A DNA stretch of 54,675 bases from Actinomycetota bacterium (GTDB lineage Bacteria; Actinomycetota; Acidimicrobiia; Acidimicrobiales; GCA-2861595): assembly GCA_002861595.1 (NCBI GenBank), contig PJQG01000071.1:2241-56915 (forward strand), in the 5' to 3' direction. Shown here piece after piece: positions 9,140-17,709 of this stretch (its first letter is position 1; every line of letters begins with the position of its first letter). The notes beneath the pieces were generated by a model. It did not search any database. It saw nothing but the letters and a program-made list of their open reading frames with translations, and was not told where the DNA came from. The position numbers and the translations under genes are program-made.

Positions 9140-9478
9140 TCAGCTCCCGTCTCGGGGCAGCGGCTTGCGGCCCGGGAAGCCCTCTTCGGGCAGGTGCCAC
9201 CACGAAACGTCGTCCTCGTCGAGGCGGTAGCACAGGTAGTAGACGACCCCGTCGGCCCCGAGGGCGTGGAAGTCCACCAGCCCGGTGGAGGGGTCGCGGA
9301 CGATGATGTCGCCTTCCTCCAGTTCGGCCACCGCCCTTCGGGCGTCGCCCTCCGGCTCCTGGGCACGGCCGTTGCCACGGGCGACAGCGGTCAGCGCCAC
9401 CGCCCGCCGGACCACCTCCACCAGCTCGCGGAGGCGGGGCAGGTAGGCCCGCGCCTCCTCGACGGTCCAGTAGCGCAC
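9140..9478 (-). CDS. DUF2203 family protein
   Basis: About 112 residues from GTG 9478. The N-terminal half ([21 protein letters not shown]) is a helix, and the C-terminal half carries the typical DUF2203 pattern: [33 protein letters not shown] and GFPGRKPL. It is cytosolic with unknown function. The gene is divergent from thiG with only 21 bp between start codons, so promoters must overlap or lie in the neighbouring reading frames. The 29-residue membrane peptide gene follows in the same direction. Confidence 0.85.
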   Translation of the reverse strand: MRYWTVEEARAYLPRLRELVEVVRRAVALTAVARGNGRAQEPEGDARRAVAELEEGDIIVRDPSTGLVDFHALGADGVVYYLCYRLDEDDVSWWHLPEEGFPGRKPLPRDGS

Positions 9479-9499
9479 TGCCGGTACGCTATCGAGAAG

Positions 9500-10270
9500 A
9501 TGGACCGGGATCCCCTCGTCATCGCTGGGAGGGAGTTCTCCTCCCGCCTCTTCCTCGGGACCGGCAAGTTCCCGTCCAACGAGTCGTTGGCGGGCGCCAT
9601 CGCCGCCTCGGCCACCGAGATGGTCACCGTCGCCCTCCGCCGGGTGGACCCCACCGCCGCCGAGGACATCCTCGACGCCCTCCCGCCCGACGTGCTGCTG
9701 CTCACCAACACCAGCGGCGCGGTCGACGCCGGCGAAGCCGTCCGCCTGGCCCGCCTGGCCCGGGCCGCGGAGCTGCCGGAATGGGTCAAGCTGGAGGTGA
9801 CCCCGGACCCCCGTTACCTCCTGCCCGACCCAGTGGAGACGCTGAAGGCGGCGGAGGTGCTGTGCGCAGAGGGCTTCGTGGTGCTGCCGTATGTCAACGC
9901 CGACCCGGTGCTGTGCAAGCGTCTCGAGGAGGTCGGCTGCGCGACCGTCATGCCCCTCGGTTCGTGGATCGGCTCCAACCAGGGGCTGCGCACGAAGGCG
10001 GCGCTCGAGATCATCGTGGAGCAGGCCCTCGTGCCCGTTGTCGTCGACGCCGGCATCGGGGCGCCCAGCCAGGCGGCAGAAGCCATGGAGCTCGGTGCCG
10101 ACGCCGTGCTGGTCAACACCGCCATCGGCACCGCCCGGGACCCCGCGGCCATGGCCGGCGCCTTCCGGCTCGCCGTGGAGGCAGGCCGGCGCGGTTGGCT
10201 GGCCGGCCTGGCGCCGGCCCGGGCAGGGGCGGCGGCCAGCTCGCCCCTCACCGGCTTCCTGGCCCCATGA
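9500..10270 (+). CDS. thiG: Thiazole synthase ThiG
   Basis: 256 residues from ATG 9500, full length for ThiG. It builds the thiazole ring of thiamine from 1-deoxyxylulose 5-phosphate, dehydroglycine and the thiocarboxylate of ThiS, in the cytosol. Visible hallmarks are the start [18 protein letters not shown], the active-site Lys in EWVKLEV (about K97), [18 protein letters not shown], the loop [13 protein letters not shown] and the phosphate-binding end [14 protein letters not shown]. The stop overlaps the ThiH start (ATGA). thiS and thiE lie 24 kb away in this window. Confidence 0.95.
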   Translation: MDRDPLVIAGREFSSRLFLGTGKFPSNESLAGAIAASATEMVTVALRRVDPTAAEDILDALPPDVLLLTNTSGAVDAGEAVRLARLARAAELPEWVKLEVTPDPRYLLPDPVETLKAAEVLCAEGFVVLPYVNADPVLCKRLEEVGCATVMPLGSWIGSNQGLRTKAALEIIVEQALVPVVVDAGIGAPSQAAEAMELGADAVLVNTAIGTARDPAAMAGAFRLAVEAGRRGWLAGLAPARAGAAASSPLTGFLAP

Positions 10271-11508
10271 CCTCCCTTCTTGGCGAGGGACCCGGCGCGA
10301 AGGCGCCGGATCCCGGTACGGCCGGCGCGCCGGGGCCCGGCGTCCCCGTCGTTCTCGAGTCGCGACCCGATGGCGTGCCCGCGCGTACCGCCGCGGCCGA
10401 TCTGCTCGCCACCGACCTGACGTCCCTCGGCGCCACCGCCGCGCACGCCACCGCGGCTGATGTGGACCGGGCCTTGCAGGCGACGCGGCGTGGACTACAG
10501 GACTTCGCCGCCCTCCTCTCCCCCGCGGCGTCGCACCGCATCGAGGAGATGGCGCGGCTGGCCCACGAGGCGACGGTGCGACGCTTCGGGCGCACGGTCC
10601 ACCTCTTCGCCCCGCTCTACCTGTCGAACGAGTGCGTCTCGACCTGCACCTACTGCGGGTTCTCCGCCGGCAACGACGTGGCCCGGCGCACGCTCTCTCC
10701 GGCCGAGGTGCTGGCCGAGGCCCGGGAGCTGGTGGACCGCGGCTTTCGCCACCTGCTGCTCGTGGCCGGCGAGCACGCACGCGTCATCAGCAAGGACTAC
10801 CTGGTGGACTGTGTGGCCGCCCTGGCGGCGGTGGTGCCGTCGCTGTCCCTGGAGGTCCAGGTGTGGGACACCGCCACCTACCGCCGGCTGGTGGACGCCG
10901 GTTGTGACGGCCTGGTCGTCTACCAGGAGACCTACGACCGGGGCACCTACGGCGAGGTGCACCTGCGGGGCAAGAAGCGCAACTACGACTGGCGCCTGGC
11001 CGCACCCGACCGGGGGGCGGAGGCAGGCATGCGCCGTCTGGGGATTGGCGCGCTGCTCGGGCTGGCCCCTGGCTGGCGGGCGGAGGCGGTGGCGCTGGCT
11101 GCCCATGCCCACGCACTGCTGCGCCGGTGGTGGCGGTGCGAGCTCACCGTGTCGCTCCCCCGCCTACGGCCCGCCGCCGGGTTCTCGCCGGCCAACACGG
11201 TGAGCGACGCTGACTTCGTCCAACTCCTGTGCGCGCTGCGCCTGCTGCTGCCCGACGTGGGCATGGTCGTTTCGACCCGGGAGGAGCCGGCGTTCCGCGA
11301 TGCGGTCCTGCCCCTCGGGGTCACCCACCTGTCGGCAGGGTCGTCCACCGAGCCGGGCGGCTACAGCCCTGCCGGGGGTGCCGGTGGGGCCGGCGGGCGG
11401 GCCGAGCCTCAGTTCGAGGTGGCTGACGACCGCTCGCCGGGCGAGGTGGCCGCCGCCCTCCGGGGGGCGGGCTACGACCCGGTCTGGAAGGATTGGCAGC
11501 GTGCGTAG
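10267..11508 (+). CDS. thiH: 2-iminoacetate synthase ThiH (radical SAM)
   Basis: 413 residues from ATG 10267, overlapping the thiG stop. ThiH cleaves tyrosine with a 4Fe-4S/SAM radical to give dehydroglycine for ThiG. The cluster motif CVSTCTYC is at about residues 123-130. Other ThiH features are [51 protein letters not shown] and the C-terminal [11 protein letters not shown]. The N-terminal 45 residues are a Gly/Pro-rich extension of no clear role. Use of ThiH rather than the oxidase ThiO makes this branch oxygen-sensitive. Confidence 0.93.
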   Translation: MTSLLGEGPGAKAPDPGTAGAPGPGVPVVLESRPDGVPARTAAADLLATDLTSLGATAAHATAADVDRALQATRRGLQDFAALLSPAASHRIEEMARLAHEATVRRFGRTVHLFAPLYLSNECVSTCTYCGFSAGNDVARRTLSPAEVLAEARELVDRGFRHLLLVAGEHARVISKDYLVDCVAALAAVVPSLSLEVQVWDTATYRRLVDAGCDGLVVYQETYDRGTYGEVHLRGKKRNYDWRLAAPDRGAEAGMRRLGIGALLGLAPGWRAEAVALAAHAHALLRRWWRCELTVSLPRLRPAAGFSPANTVSDADFVQLLCALRLLLPDVGMVVSTREEPAFRDAVLPLGVTHLSAGSSTEPGGYSPAGGAGGAGGRAEPQFEVADDRSPGEVAAALRGAGYDPVWKDWQRA

Positions 11509-11570
11509 GGCGCACCGAGGACGGGCGGGACACCCGGGAGGCGCCGGCGGGGCTGACACGCCGGCGCGAC

Positions 11571-12350
11571 GTGGGTCCTGACCGCGACATCGCCCTGGTG
11601 GCGGGGGCGACCGAGCGCCTGCTCACCACCGCCGCCGGGCTGGGCGACGACGCCGTCGCCGGCCCGTCTGCGCTGCCGGGATGGAGCGTCGGCCACGTGC
11701 TGGGCCACCTCGCCCGCAACGCCGACTCGCACACGCGCCGGGCCGAGGGCGCGGCCCGCGGCGAGCTCGTCCCTCAGTACTCCGGCGGGCCTGCGGGCCG
11801 GGCGGCCGAGATCGAGGCCGCCGCCCGCCGTCCGGCGGCCGAGGCCGTCGCCGACCTCCAGGAAGCGTGCGAGCGGCTGGCCCGGGCGTGGGCGGCCATG
11901 CCGGCGGAAGCCTGGGCCCGGTCCATCGACAGCATGGGGACGGAGATGCCGGCCAGCGAGGCGCCGGTCTCCCGGCTCGTGGAGGTCGAGGTCCACCACG
12001 CCGACCTGGGTCTCGACTACCGGCCCCGCCATTGGCCCCCGGTGGCGGTGGCCCCGATGCTGGCCTACGTGACGGGCCGCCTGGTCCGGCGGGCAGCGGG
12101 CGTGACGGGACCGGAGGCGTCGTGGCACCTGCACGCCACCGACGGCGAGGGCGAGTGGCTGGTGCGACGCACCCCGAACGGCACGACCGTGGACGAGCGA
12201 CACGAGCGCGCCGACTGCGCCGTCCGCGGCCCGCAATCGGCACTGCTGGCCTGGTTGCTCGGGCGGGGCTCCGACCACGAGGGCCGCCTCGAGCTCCTCG
12301 GCGACGCCGAGCTGGCCCGGGTGTTCCCCGAGGTCTACCCCTTCAGCTGA
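11571..12350 (+). CDS. Maleylpyruvate isomerase family (MDMPI/DinB-like) mycothiol-dependent protein
   Basis: About 259 residues from GTG 11571; an upstream TTG at 11493, inside thiH, would add 26 unconserved residues. The N-terminal helical DinB-like domain includes ATERLLTTAAGLGDDAV, LPGWSVGHVLGHLARNAD with metal-binding His, and SRLVEVEVHHADLGLDY with the second His pair. The C-terminal half resembles the MDMPI C domain (WLLGRGSDHEGRLELLGD). Such proteins use mycothiol as cofactor or substrate, consistent with an actinobacterium; the individual reaction is unknown. It follows the thi genes and may be co-transcribed. Confidence 0.8.
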   Translation: MGPDRDIALVAGATERLLTTAAGLGDDAVAGPSALPGWSVGHVLGHLARNADSHTRRAEGAARGELVPQYSGGPAGRAAEIEAAARRPAAEAVADLQEACERLARAWAAMPAEAWARSIDSMGTEMPASEAPVSRLVEVEVHHADLGLDYRPRHWPPVAVAPMLAYVTGRLVRRAAGVTGPEASWHLHATDGEGEWLVRRTPNGTTVDERHERADCAVRGPQSALLAWLLGRGSDHEGRLELLGDAELARVFPEVYPFS

Positions 12351-12460
12351 GACCGTCCGATGACATGTCCCTCAGGTCGCACCGAGTCGTCGGCCCGACG
12401 GGTTCGACTCGACGGCGGCAGAGCCGAGCTCGGCGCCCCGCGTGCCGCACGAACCGTCTG

Positions 12461-12514
12461 GCCCTGCCGGCCGTGCCGGGCGTGCCGGGCGTGCCGGCCC
12501 TGCCGGCCGTGCCG
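12461..12514. repeat. Six-unit 9-bp tandem repeat
   Basis: Six consecutive 9-mers of the type GCCGTGCCG/GGCGTGCCG/GCCCTGCCG lie in the non-coding stretch between the MDMPI-family gene and the binding-protein remnant. The rest of 12351-12598 shows no gene I can support. Confidence 0.7.
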
Positions 12515-12598
12515 GCGACGGCGACGGCGCGACGCGTGACCTGCGCGGGGCGCTGTCCGGCGTCGTTCCTTGGGGCTCGGCAGCCGTACCAGTGGCGC

Positions 12599-12780
12599 CT
12601 ACCGCTCGGGGTCGACGCCGGCCGCCTTGGCCACGTCGTCCAGGATGAGATGGGCGCCCTCGATGCCGATCCCCGTCATCCAGGTGTCGTCGCTGACCAC
12701 CGTCACCCGGTTGTTCCTGACCGCCTCCAGCTGGTTCCACAGGCGCTCGAGGAAGACGCCGGCCGCGAGGAAAGCGGCGC
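12599..12780 (-). pseudogene. C-terminal remnant of an iron-siderophore ABC transporter substrate-binding protein
   Basis: The minus strand reads AAFLAAGVFLERLWNQLEAV, then RNNRVTVVSDDTWMTGIGIE and GAHLILDDVAKAAGVDPER-stop (TAG 12601-12599). This is the typical last 60 residues of a periplasmic iron-siderophore binding protein. No start codon or upstream domain exists: the frame runs directly into the end of the SGNH hydrolase gene. The fragment marks a deletion or rearrangement breakpoint near 12780. It is unlikely to be translated. Confidence 0.75.
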
Positions 12781-13772
12781 TAGGCGCGGGTTGCGATAAG
12801 AGAAACAGAAGCGCTCGAGGGCGCGCCGACGGTGGCCAGCACCGCCCGGGCGATGCCCGCCATGCCGGCGGCGTTGGGGTGGACGGGAGCGGCCGGGGAG
12901 ACGGGCACGACCGGCTCCACCCATCGCCGCCCCGGCAGGGCGCAGGCGTCGTGGCCGACGCTCGGGGTGTACGTGTCGACGAAGGTGGCGCCGTTGGCCG
13001 CCGCCTGCTTGGCCAGCATGGCGTTGAGCTCGATGTTCTTGGCCCGCAGGTAGGGCACGTCGGCGGCTGTCACGGGCATGACCGGCCAGCACCCGGGCCC
13101 GCGGTCGGGCAGGATGGAGGGGTAGCCCACGACGAGCACCCGGGCCCGCGGCGAGCGCCGGTGGATGGCGGCGATGACGGCGGCCACCCGGGGGGCGGTC
13201 TGCGCGATGCGGGCGCTGATGCGGTCCTGGCCGCCGGCCACGTACCGACGTTGGCAGGGCGTCCCCACCGGGACCGGCGAGAAGCAGTACCTCAGGATCT
13301 CCGCGAAGCCGATGTCGTTGCCGCTGATGCCGACGGTGACCAGCCTGGTGCCGGCGTCGAGGGCATCGAGCTGCGGTGGGTTGACGCCGCCGGCAACACG
13401 CTGTGGCGACGTCAGGTGCACCGTCTGGGCGCCGCTGCAGCTGACGTCGCGGAGCCGGGGGATGCCGGGGCGGCGGCCGAGGAGATGCGGGTAGTTGTGG
13501 TCCGAGCGGGCACACCCGGCCGGGCGGAACTTCTGGAAGGGGATCCCGGGGCCGGCGGTGTAGGAGTCGCCTAGGGCCACGTAGCTCGTCGCCGGGTCGA
13601 CGAGCGCGGCCGGGGAGGCAGGAGTGCCGCTGAAGAGCGCGGCCGGGGAGGCAGGAACGCCGCCGACGAGCACGGCGCTTGTCATCACCGCCACCAGAAA
13701 GCTGCGTCGCAGGCCCGTGAACCGGCGTCCCGGCGCGGTCCGGTCGCGCACGATCTTCGCCATCGATCCCAT
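12780..13772 (-). CDS. Secreted SGNH/GDSL-family hydrolase
   Basis: About 330 residues from ATG 13772 (ATG 13763 and a TTG at 13802 are alternatives). A basic N-terminus and hydrophobic segment (RSFLVAVMTSAVLVGGVPA) form a signal peptide. It is followed by a short duplicated PASPAAL motif. The hydrolase core shows block I YVALGDSYTAGPG (nucleophile Ser), block III GISGNDIGF, and a C-terminal PVHPNAAGM carrying the catalytic His. Members are lipases/esterases acting on acyl or acetyl esters outside the cell. Its 3' end abuts the binding-protein remnant, suggesting it arrived by, or borders, a rearrangement. Confidence 0.88.
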   Translation of the reverse strand: MGSMAKIVRDRTAPGRRFTGLRRSFLVAVMTSAVLVGGVPASPAALFSGTPASPAALVDPATSYVALGDSYTAGPGIPFQKFRPAGCARSDHNYPHLLGRRPGIPRLRDVSCSGAQTVHLTSPQRVAGGVNPPQLDALDAGTRLVTVGISGNDIGFAEILRYCFSPVPVGTPCQRRYVAGGQDRISARIAQTAPRVAAVIAAIHRRSPRARVLVVGYPSILPDRGPGCWPVMPVTAADVPYLRAKNIELNAMLAKQAAANGATFVDTYTPSVGHDACALPGRRWVEPVVPVSPAAPVHPNAAGMAGIARAVLATVGAPSSASVSLIATRA

Positions 13773-13971
13773 GGTAGTTCTGCGAACGGCCCTACTCGGC
13801 ACTGCAGGCCTGGGAGTTTGCGGAGCTGCCTGTCAGAGGCACCTCCCTGGATGCCGCCTCCGACTTATCAGAAGTGGGCCGACCGGCCTGCTCAGCGAGA
13901 GGGCGTCGCCAGCGCCGACGCGGCCCCGCGAGCGGCCAGGACAGGTGCACCGTCGTCGATCCTTCTACCCG

Positions 13972-16269
13972 TCATACCTGTTGGAGCGGGTGGCCGCCGT
14001 AGAGATGACGGAGCACCGAGACCGTCTTCTCCCATTCCTGCGTGCGGTCCCGTGACTGGTAGAAGCCCCATACCGCCTGGGAGAGCATCGGGATTGGCAC
14101 CTGGTGGTCCATGGCGAACTGGACGCCCCAGACCTGCTCACCGGTGTCCTCCACGCAGGGCTGCACGCGGCTGAGGTCGCCGTAGTCCTTGAAGCCCTGT
14201 TCCATCAGCTCGACCAGCCAGCCGCGGATGACCGAGCCGTTGCTCCAGTTGTGGAACAGCGATGCCAGGTCAAGCTCGTACTTCGAGCTGTTGAGCAGCT
14301 CCACTCCCTCACCGATGGATTGGACCATGCCGAACTCGATCATGTTGTGGACCAGCTTCACGAAGTGGCCGGCCCCGGTGGGCCCGACGTGGAGGACGCC
14401 TTCCTCGGTGGCCAGGGCATCGAGAATCGGCTCGACGATGGAGAAGGCCTCGTCGGTGCCGCCGACCATGAAGCAGGCACCGTGACGAGCGCCGGCCACG
14501 CCGCCGCTCGTGCCGCAATCGAGGAAGTGAATGCCACGCTGCGCCAGTTCACCGAAGCGACGGACCGAGTCCTGCCAGTGGGCGTTTCCGCCCTCCACGA
14601 TGACATCGCCTGGGCCCATCACCTCGCCCACGCCTTGGACGACCTGTTCGGTCGGGTCGCCCTGGGGCACCGACACGAAGACGATCCGTGGGGCCGGCAG
14701 CTGTTCCACCAGGGAGGCGATGGAGTCGGCGGGCAGGATGCCTGAGGTCGGATCGGGATCCTTCTGCGGGTCATACCCGACGACCTCGATGCCCTTCTCG
14801 ACGGCCTGGAGGGCGAGGGCCTCGCCCATGCGGCCGAGTCCGACCATGCCGAACCTCGCCGCCCCCGCGCCTGGCCCCGGAACGTTGCGGGCCTCGAGTT
14901 GGTGGGCCAGGTCGCGGAGGGCGGGCTCGTATGCCTCGCTGAAGGTCGGGAAGGGATGAACCACGTCGGTGAGCACGGAGACGGGGATCCCGGCTCGGAT
15001 GGCGAGAACGGCTTCGCCGATCCACTCGTCGGCTCCGGGCCCCGCGGCGGCAGCCCCGACCAGAACGCGCCGGCTCGCATCAGCGCTCAAGACGAGCCGG
15101 CCTCGCCGTTCACCTTCGCTGCCTGAACGGGCGGTCTCGCTCAGGTCGAAGCTGGCGGTGACCGTTTCGATGCCCTGATCGAGTGCGGATGCCGCGTCGA
15201 TCCCGACCGAAGCGACGGGAGGGTCCGTGTAGATGGCGCGGGGCATCGCTCGGTTGTCCATTGTCACGGAGCCGCCGAGCAGGTTGGTGGTGACGACCCT
15301 GGCCTGGTAGTTGGCGGCGTGAGTGTAGGGCGCGGCGCCCGTGACATCGCCGGCGGCCCAGAGGTGTTCATGGCCGTGCACACGGCCGGTCTCGTCGGTC
15401 GCCAGATCGGTGGCTTCGCTCTCGATCCCGAGGACCTCCAGACCGAGGTCGTCCACGTTGGGGGTGCGGCCGGTCACGACCAGCACACGGTCGCCGTCCA
15501 ATGTGGTTTCGTCCGCCAGGTGCAGTCGGGCGCGGCCGCTGATGGCCTCAGCCCGGGTGACCTCGGCCTCGAGGCGCAGCTCTATTCCGTCATCTCGCAG
15601 CACTGCGGCCAGGACCGAGGTGATGGTTGGCTCCTCCTTGACCACGAGCCGGGGTGCGGATTCGATGAGGGTGACGTCGACACCGAAGCGGGCGTAGACC
15701 TGGGCCAGCTCACAGCCGATCGGGCCCCCGCCGAGGATGAGCAGCGATTCGGGGTACTCACCCGAGCTCAAGGCCTCGTCGCTGGTCCAGGTGGGGACGG
15801 TGTCGAGGCCCTCGATCGGGGGCCGGACGGGGCTGCTCCCCGTCGCGACGACGAGGTCGGTGAAGCCGTAGCGGGCGCCGCCCACGGCTACCACACCGTC
15901 GGCGACCACCCGACCCTTGCCCCTCAAGAGGGTGACGCCCTGCTTCTCGACGTCGGCCGCGGTCTTGCTGTCGTCTCGGTCGTGAGCGATGTTGTCACGT
16001 CGGGCGGCCGCTCGGGCGAACGCCGCGGCTGGGTCGTCGGCGAGCGCAGGGCTTGTGGCCGCCCCGAGCTCGACGGCCTTGGTGGCCAGGTGGCGCACGG
16101 ATGCAGAGCGGAGCAGTGACTTGCTGGGCATGCACGCGACGTAGGGACACTCGCCACCGACCCGGCCCGACTCGACGAGGGCGACGGTGCGACCGCCTTG
16201 GGCCACGTTCTTGGCGATCGACTCACCTGCGGTCCCGGCCCCGAGCACGATGACATCAAAGGCCGCCAT
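13972..16269 (-). CDS. Fusion: FAD-dependent disulfide reductase + NAD-type 6-phosphogluconate dehydrogenase
   Basis: One uninterrupted frame of about 765 residues from ATG 16269. Residues 1-460 are a pyridine nucleotide-disulfide oxidoreductase: FAD motif GAGTAGES, redox pair in GGECPYVACMPSK (about C41/C46), NAD motif GGGPIGCE followed by acidic LIES, AAGDVTG, and the His-Glu pair in VHPFPTFSEA. After a Gly/Ala-rich linker, residues 470-765 are a short 6-phosphogluconate dehydrogenase: GMVGLGRMGEA, YD after beta-2 (NAD type), DCGTSGGVAGARHG and GAGHFVKLVHNMIEFG with the catalytic Lys and Glu. All key residues of both halves are present. Each half alone is common; the fusion looks unusual. 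It is divergent from a peroxiredoxin gene. Confidence 0.92.
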   Translation of the reverse strand: MAAFDVIVLGAGTAGESIAKNVAQGGRTVALVESGRVGGECPYVACMPSKSLLRSASVRHLATKAVELGAATSPALADDPAAAFARAAARRDNIAHDRDDSKTAADVEKQGVTLLRGKGRVVADGVVAVGGARYGFTDLVVATGSSPVRPPIEGLDTVPTWTSDEALSSGEYPESLLILGGGPIGCELAQVYARFGVDVTLIESAPRLVVKEEPTITSVLAAVLRDDGIELRLEAEVTRAEAISGRARLHLADETTLDGDRVLVVTGRTPNVDDLGLEVLGIESEATDLATDETGRVHGHEHLWAAGDVTGAAPYTHAANYQARVVTTNLLGGSVTMDNRAMPRAIYTDPPVASVGIDAASALDQGIETVTASFDLSETARSGSEGERRGRLVLSADASRRVLVGAAAAGPGADEWIGEAVLAIRAGIPVSVLTDVVHPFPTFSEAYEPALRDLAHQLEARNVPGPGAGAARFGMVGLGRMGEALALQAVEKGIEVVGYDPQKDPDPTSGILPADSIASLVEQLPAPRIVFVSVPQGDPTEQVVQGVGEVMGPGDVIVEGGNAHWQDSVRRFGELAQRGIHFLDCGTSGGVAGARHGACFMVGGTDEAFSIVEPILDALATEEGVLHVGPTGAGHFVKLVHNMIEFGMVQSIGEGVELLNSSKYELDLASLFHNWSNGSVIRGWLVELMEQGFKDYGDLSRVQPCVEDTGEQVWGVQFAMDHQVPIPMLSQAVWGFYQSRDRTQEWEKTVSVLRHLYGGHPLQQV

Positions 16270-16675
16270 CAGGCAACCCGCCGCAACCGGGTGCTCACGA
16301 ACCCGTGGCGGATGAGGCAACCAATGGGTTGGAGCAGGTGAATTGGCCTCTGGTCGGGCTGATGGTCGGTCGGGGTTTCGGTCATTTGGGCTTCCTTCGC
16401 GTTGAGGATCGGGCTCGGAGGAGCGCCGGACTCGCGCCCAAGCGAAGGCGCTCCTGCTTCAGCGGCGGAAGCCCTCCGGCGGCGACCCCTACCGGTTACC
16501 CCGAGACCCGAGCCGGCATGTGGTTCGTGCGCTTACAAGACCATGAACAAGGGCTTGAACGCTGCTGAGCCAACTGCGGGCTGGGAATCAGCAACGGGAA
16601 GCCAGCTGTCACGAGCGAACGCACCCGTCAGTCGCCCGGAACGAACCCGAGAGGCCAAACGAAAGGAGGATCCTC
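16270..16675. other. 406-bp divergent intergenic region
   Basis: No gene is supported here. It separates the divergent reductase/6PGDH fusion and the peroxiredoxin gene and should hold both promoters. An 8-bp inverted repeat GGAGCGCC/GGCGCTCC lies at 16420-16427 and 16447-16454. I could not assign -10/-35 boxes confidently. Confidence 0.5.
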
Positions 16676-17191
16676 GTGAGCCGGAATCTTGAACCGGGGC
16701 GCGTTTTCCCCGACATCGAGCTTCCCGACCACGTCGGCAACATGCGCCGGCTGTCGCAACTGGCGGCCGACGACCCCGTCGTCCTCCAGTTCTACCGCGG
16801 CTGGTGGTGCCCGAAGGAGCAGGCGTTCTTCCATCGCCTCGTGCGGCTCCAGGAAGAGGCGGAGGTCGCCTACATCCGCATGGTGTCGGTGAGCATCGAT
16901 CCCCCTGAGGTGGAGGCTGCGTTCCGAGCCGGCATCGGCGCCCGCTGGGTCTTCCTGTCCGACGCCGAACGAAGCTGGATCGACCAACTCGGCCTGGTTG
17001 AGTCAGCCGACACGGCGCATCGGCCCTACCTGCCGAGGGTCTTCACCCTGCGCCCGGACCTCACCATTCATGCGAATTACAACGGCTACTGGTTCTGGGG
17101 CCGACCCACCAACGACGAGCTACGTCAGGACTTTCGGGACATCAGTCAAGCCGTCCGCGCCGATTGGGAACCGGATGGTGGGACCCCATGA
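16676..17191 (+). CDS. One-Cys peroxiredoxin-like protein (AhpC/TSA family)
   Basis: 171 residues from GTG 16676, preceded by the very strong ribosome binding site AAAGGAGG (16662-16669). The thioredoxin-fold core contains FYRGWWCPKEQAFF; Cys45 is the only cysteine, and the second position of the usual CPYC is Glu, so no internal resolving Cys exists. Peroxiredoxins reduce peroxides; here an external thiol or reductase would be needed. The neighbouring disulfide-reductase fusion is an obvious candidate, by inference only. The stop overlaps the next start (ATGA). Confidence 0.82.
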   Translation: MSRNLEPGRVFPDIELPDHVGNMRRLSQLAADDPVVLQFYRGWWCPKEQAFFHRLVRLQEEAEVAYIRMVSVSIDPPEVEAAFRAGIGARWVFLSDAERSWIDQLGLVESADTAHRPYLPRVFTLRPDLTIHANYNGYWFWGRPTNDELRQDFRDISQAVRADWEPDGGTP

Positions 17192-17709
17192 GCTGGGCGT
17201 GGTTCACCCTCTGCCCCGACCCTCCGGCCGGCACGATGGCCACTGCAGCGGTTTTCACCAGCAACGGCGACGCTGCCGGCTTCCTGGCCGCATGGTCACC
17301 CGACGCCGATCATCCACCGACGGCAGCAAAGATCGACGGGCGCGCCATCGATCCCCTTGGGAAGCCGGGCTGGGCCTCGCTGGTGCTGGCCCCCGAGGGG
17401 CTGTTCCTGCCCTTCGATGACATCGCCGTATCAGCTAGCTTGCGCCGCATCCTGGTCATGCCGCCCGCTGCGGTGTTCTCCACCTTGCTGGTCGGCGACG
17501 ACCGCCTCGTAGGCGCACTCACCGCCGAACATGAGCTCACCGGCCGTCTGAACCATGACCCCTTCGTCAACCTCTTTCCCGCCCTCATGCTCCGGGTCGG
17601 GGGCGGCATCCTGGGCACCATGCCGGCTCCCGCCGGTCCCACCATTCAGCGCTACGGAGCCGACAACCCCTGGCCCTGGGACCGCTTCTCATCCGAGACA
17701 GATCGTTGA
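17188..17709 (+). CDS. Uncharacterised protein between peroxiredoxin and GH15 genes
   Basis: 173 residues from ATG 17188. It starts MSWAWFTLCPDPPAGTMATA and contains PPAAVFSTLLVGDDRLVG and DPFVNLFPALMLRVGGG. There is no signal peptide or long hydrophobic span, and I do not recognise the family. Both ends overlap neighbours (ATGA with the peroxiredoxin, TTGA with the GH15 gene), so it is translated as part of the Prx-unknown-GH15 operon. The conserved coupling argues for a real gene. Confidence 0.7.
   Translation: MSWAWFTLCPDPPAGTMATAAVFTSNGDAAGFLAAWSPDADHPPTAAKIDGRAIDPLGKPGWASLVLAPEGLFLPFDDIAVSASLRRILVMPPAAVFSTLLVGDDRLVGALTAEHELTGRLNHDPFVNLFPALMLRVGGGILGTMPAPAGPTIQRYGADNPWPWDRFSSETDR

Noticed and set aside
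9479-9499. Possible TPP riboswitch upstream of thiG
   Set aside because: Only 21 bp separate the divergent starts and no CTGAGA or ACCTGAT-type signature is present.
12395-12425. GGTTCGACTC resembling a tRNA T-loop
   Set aside because: No acceptor stem, anticodon arm or CCA-proximal pairing could be built around it.
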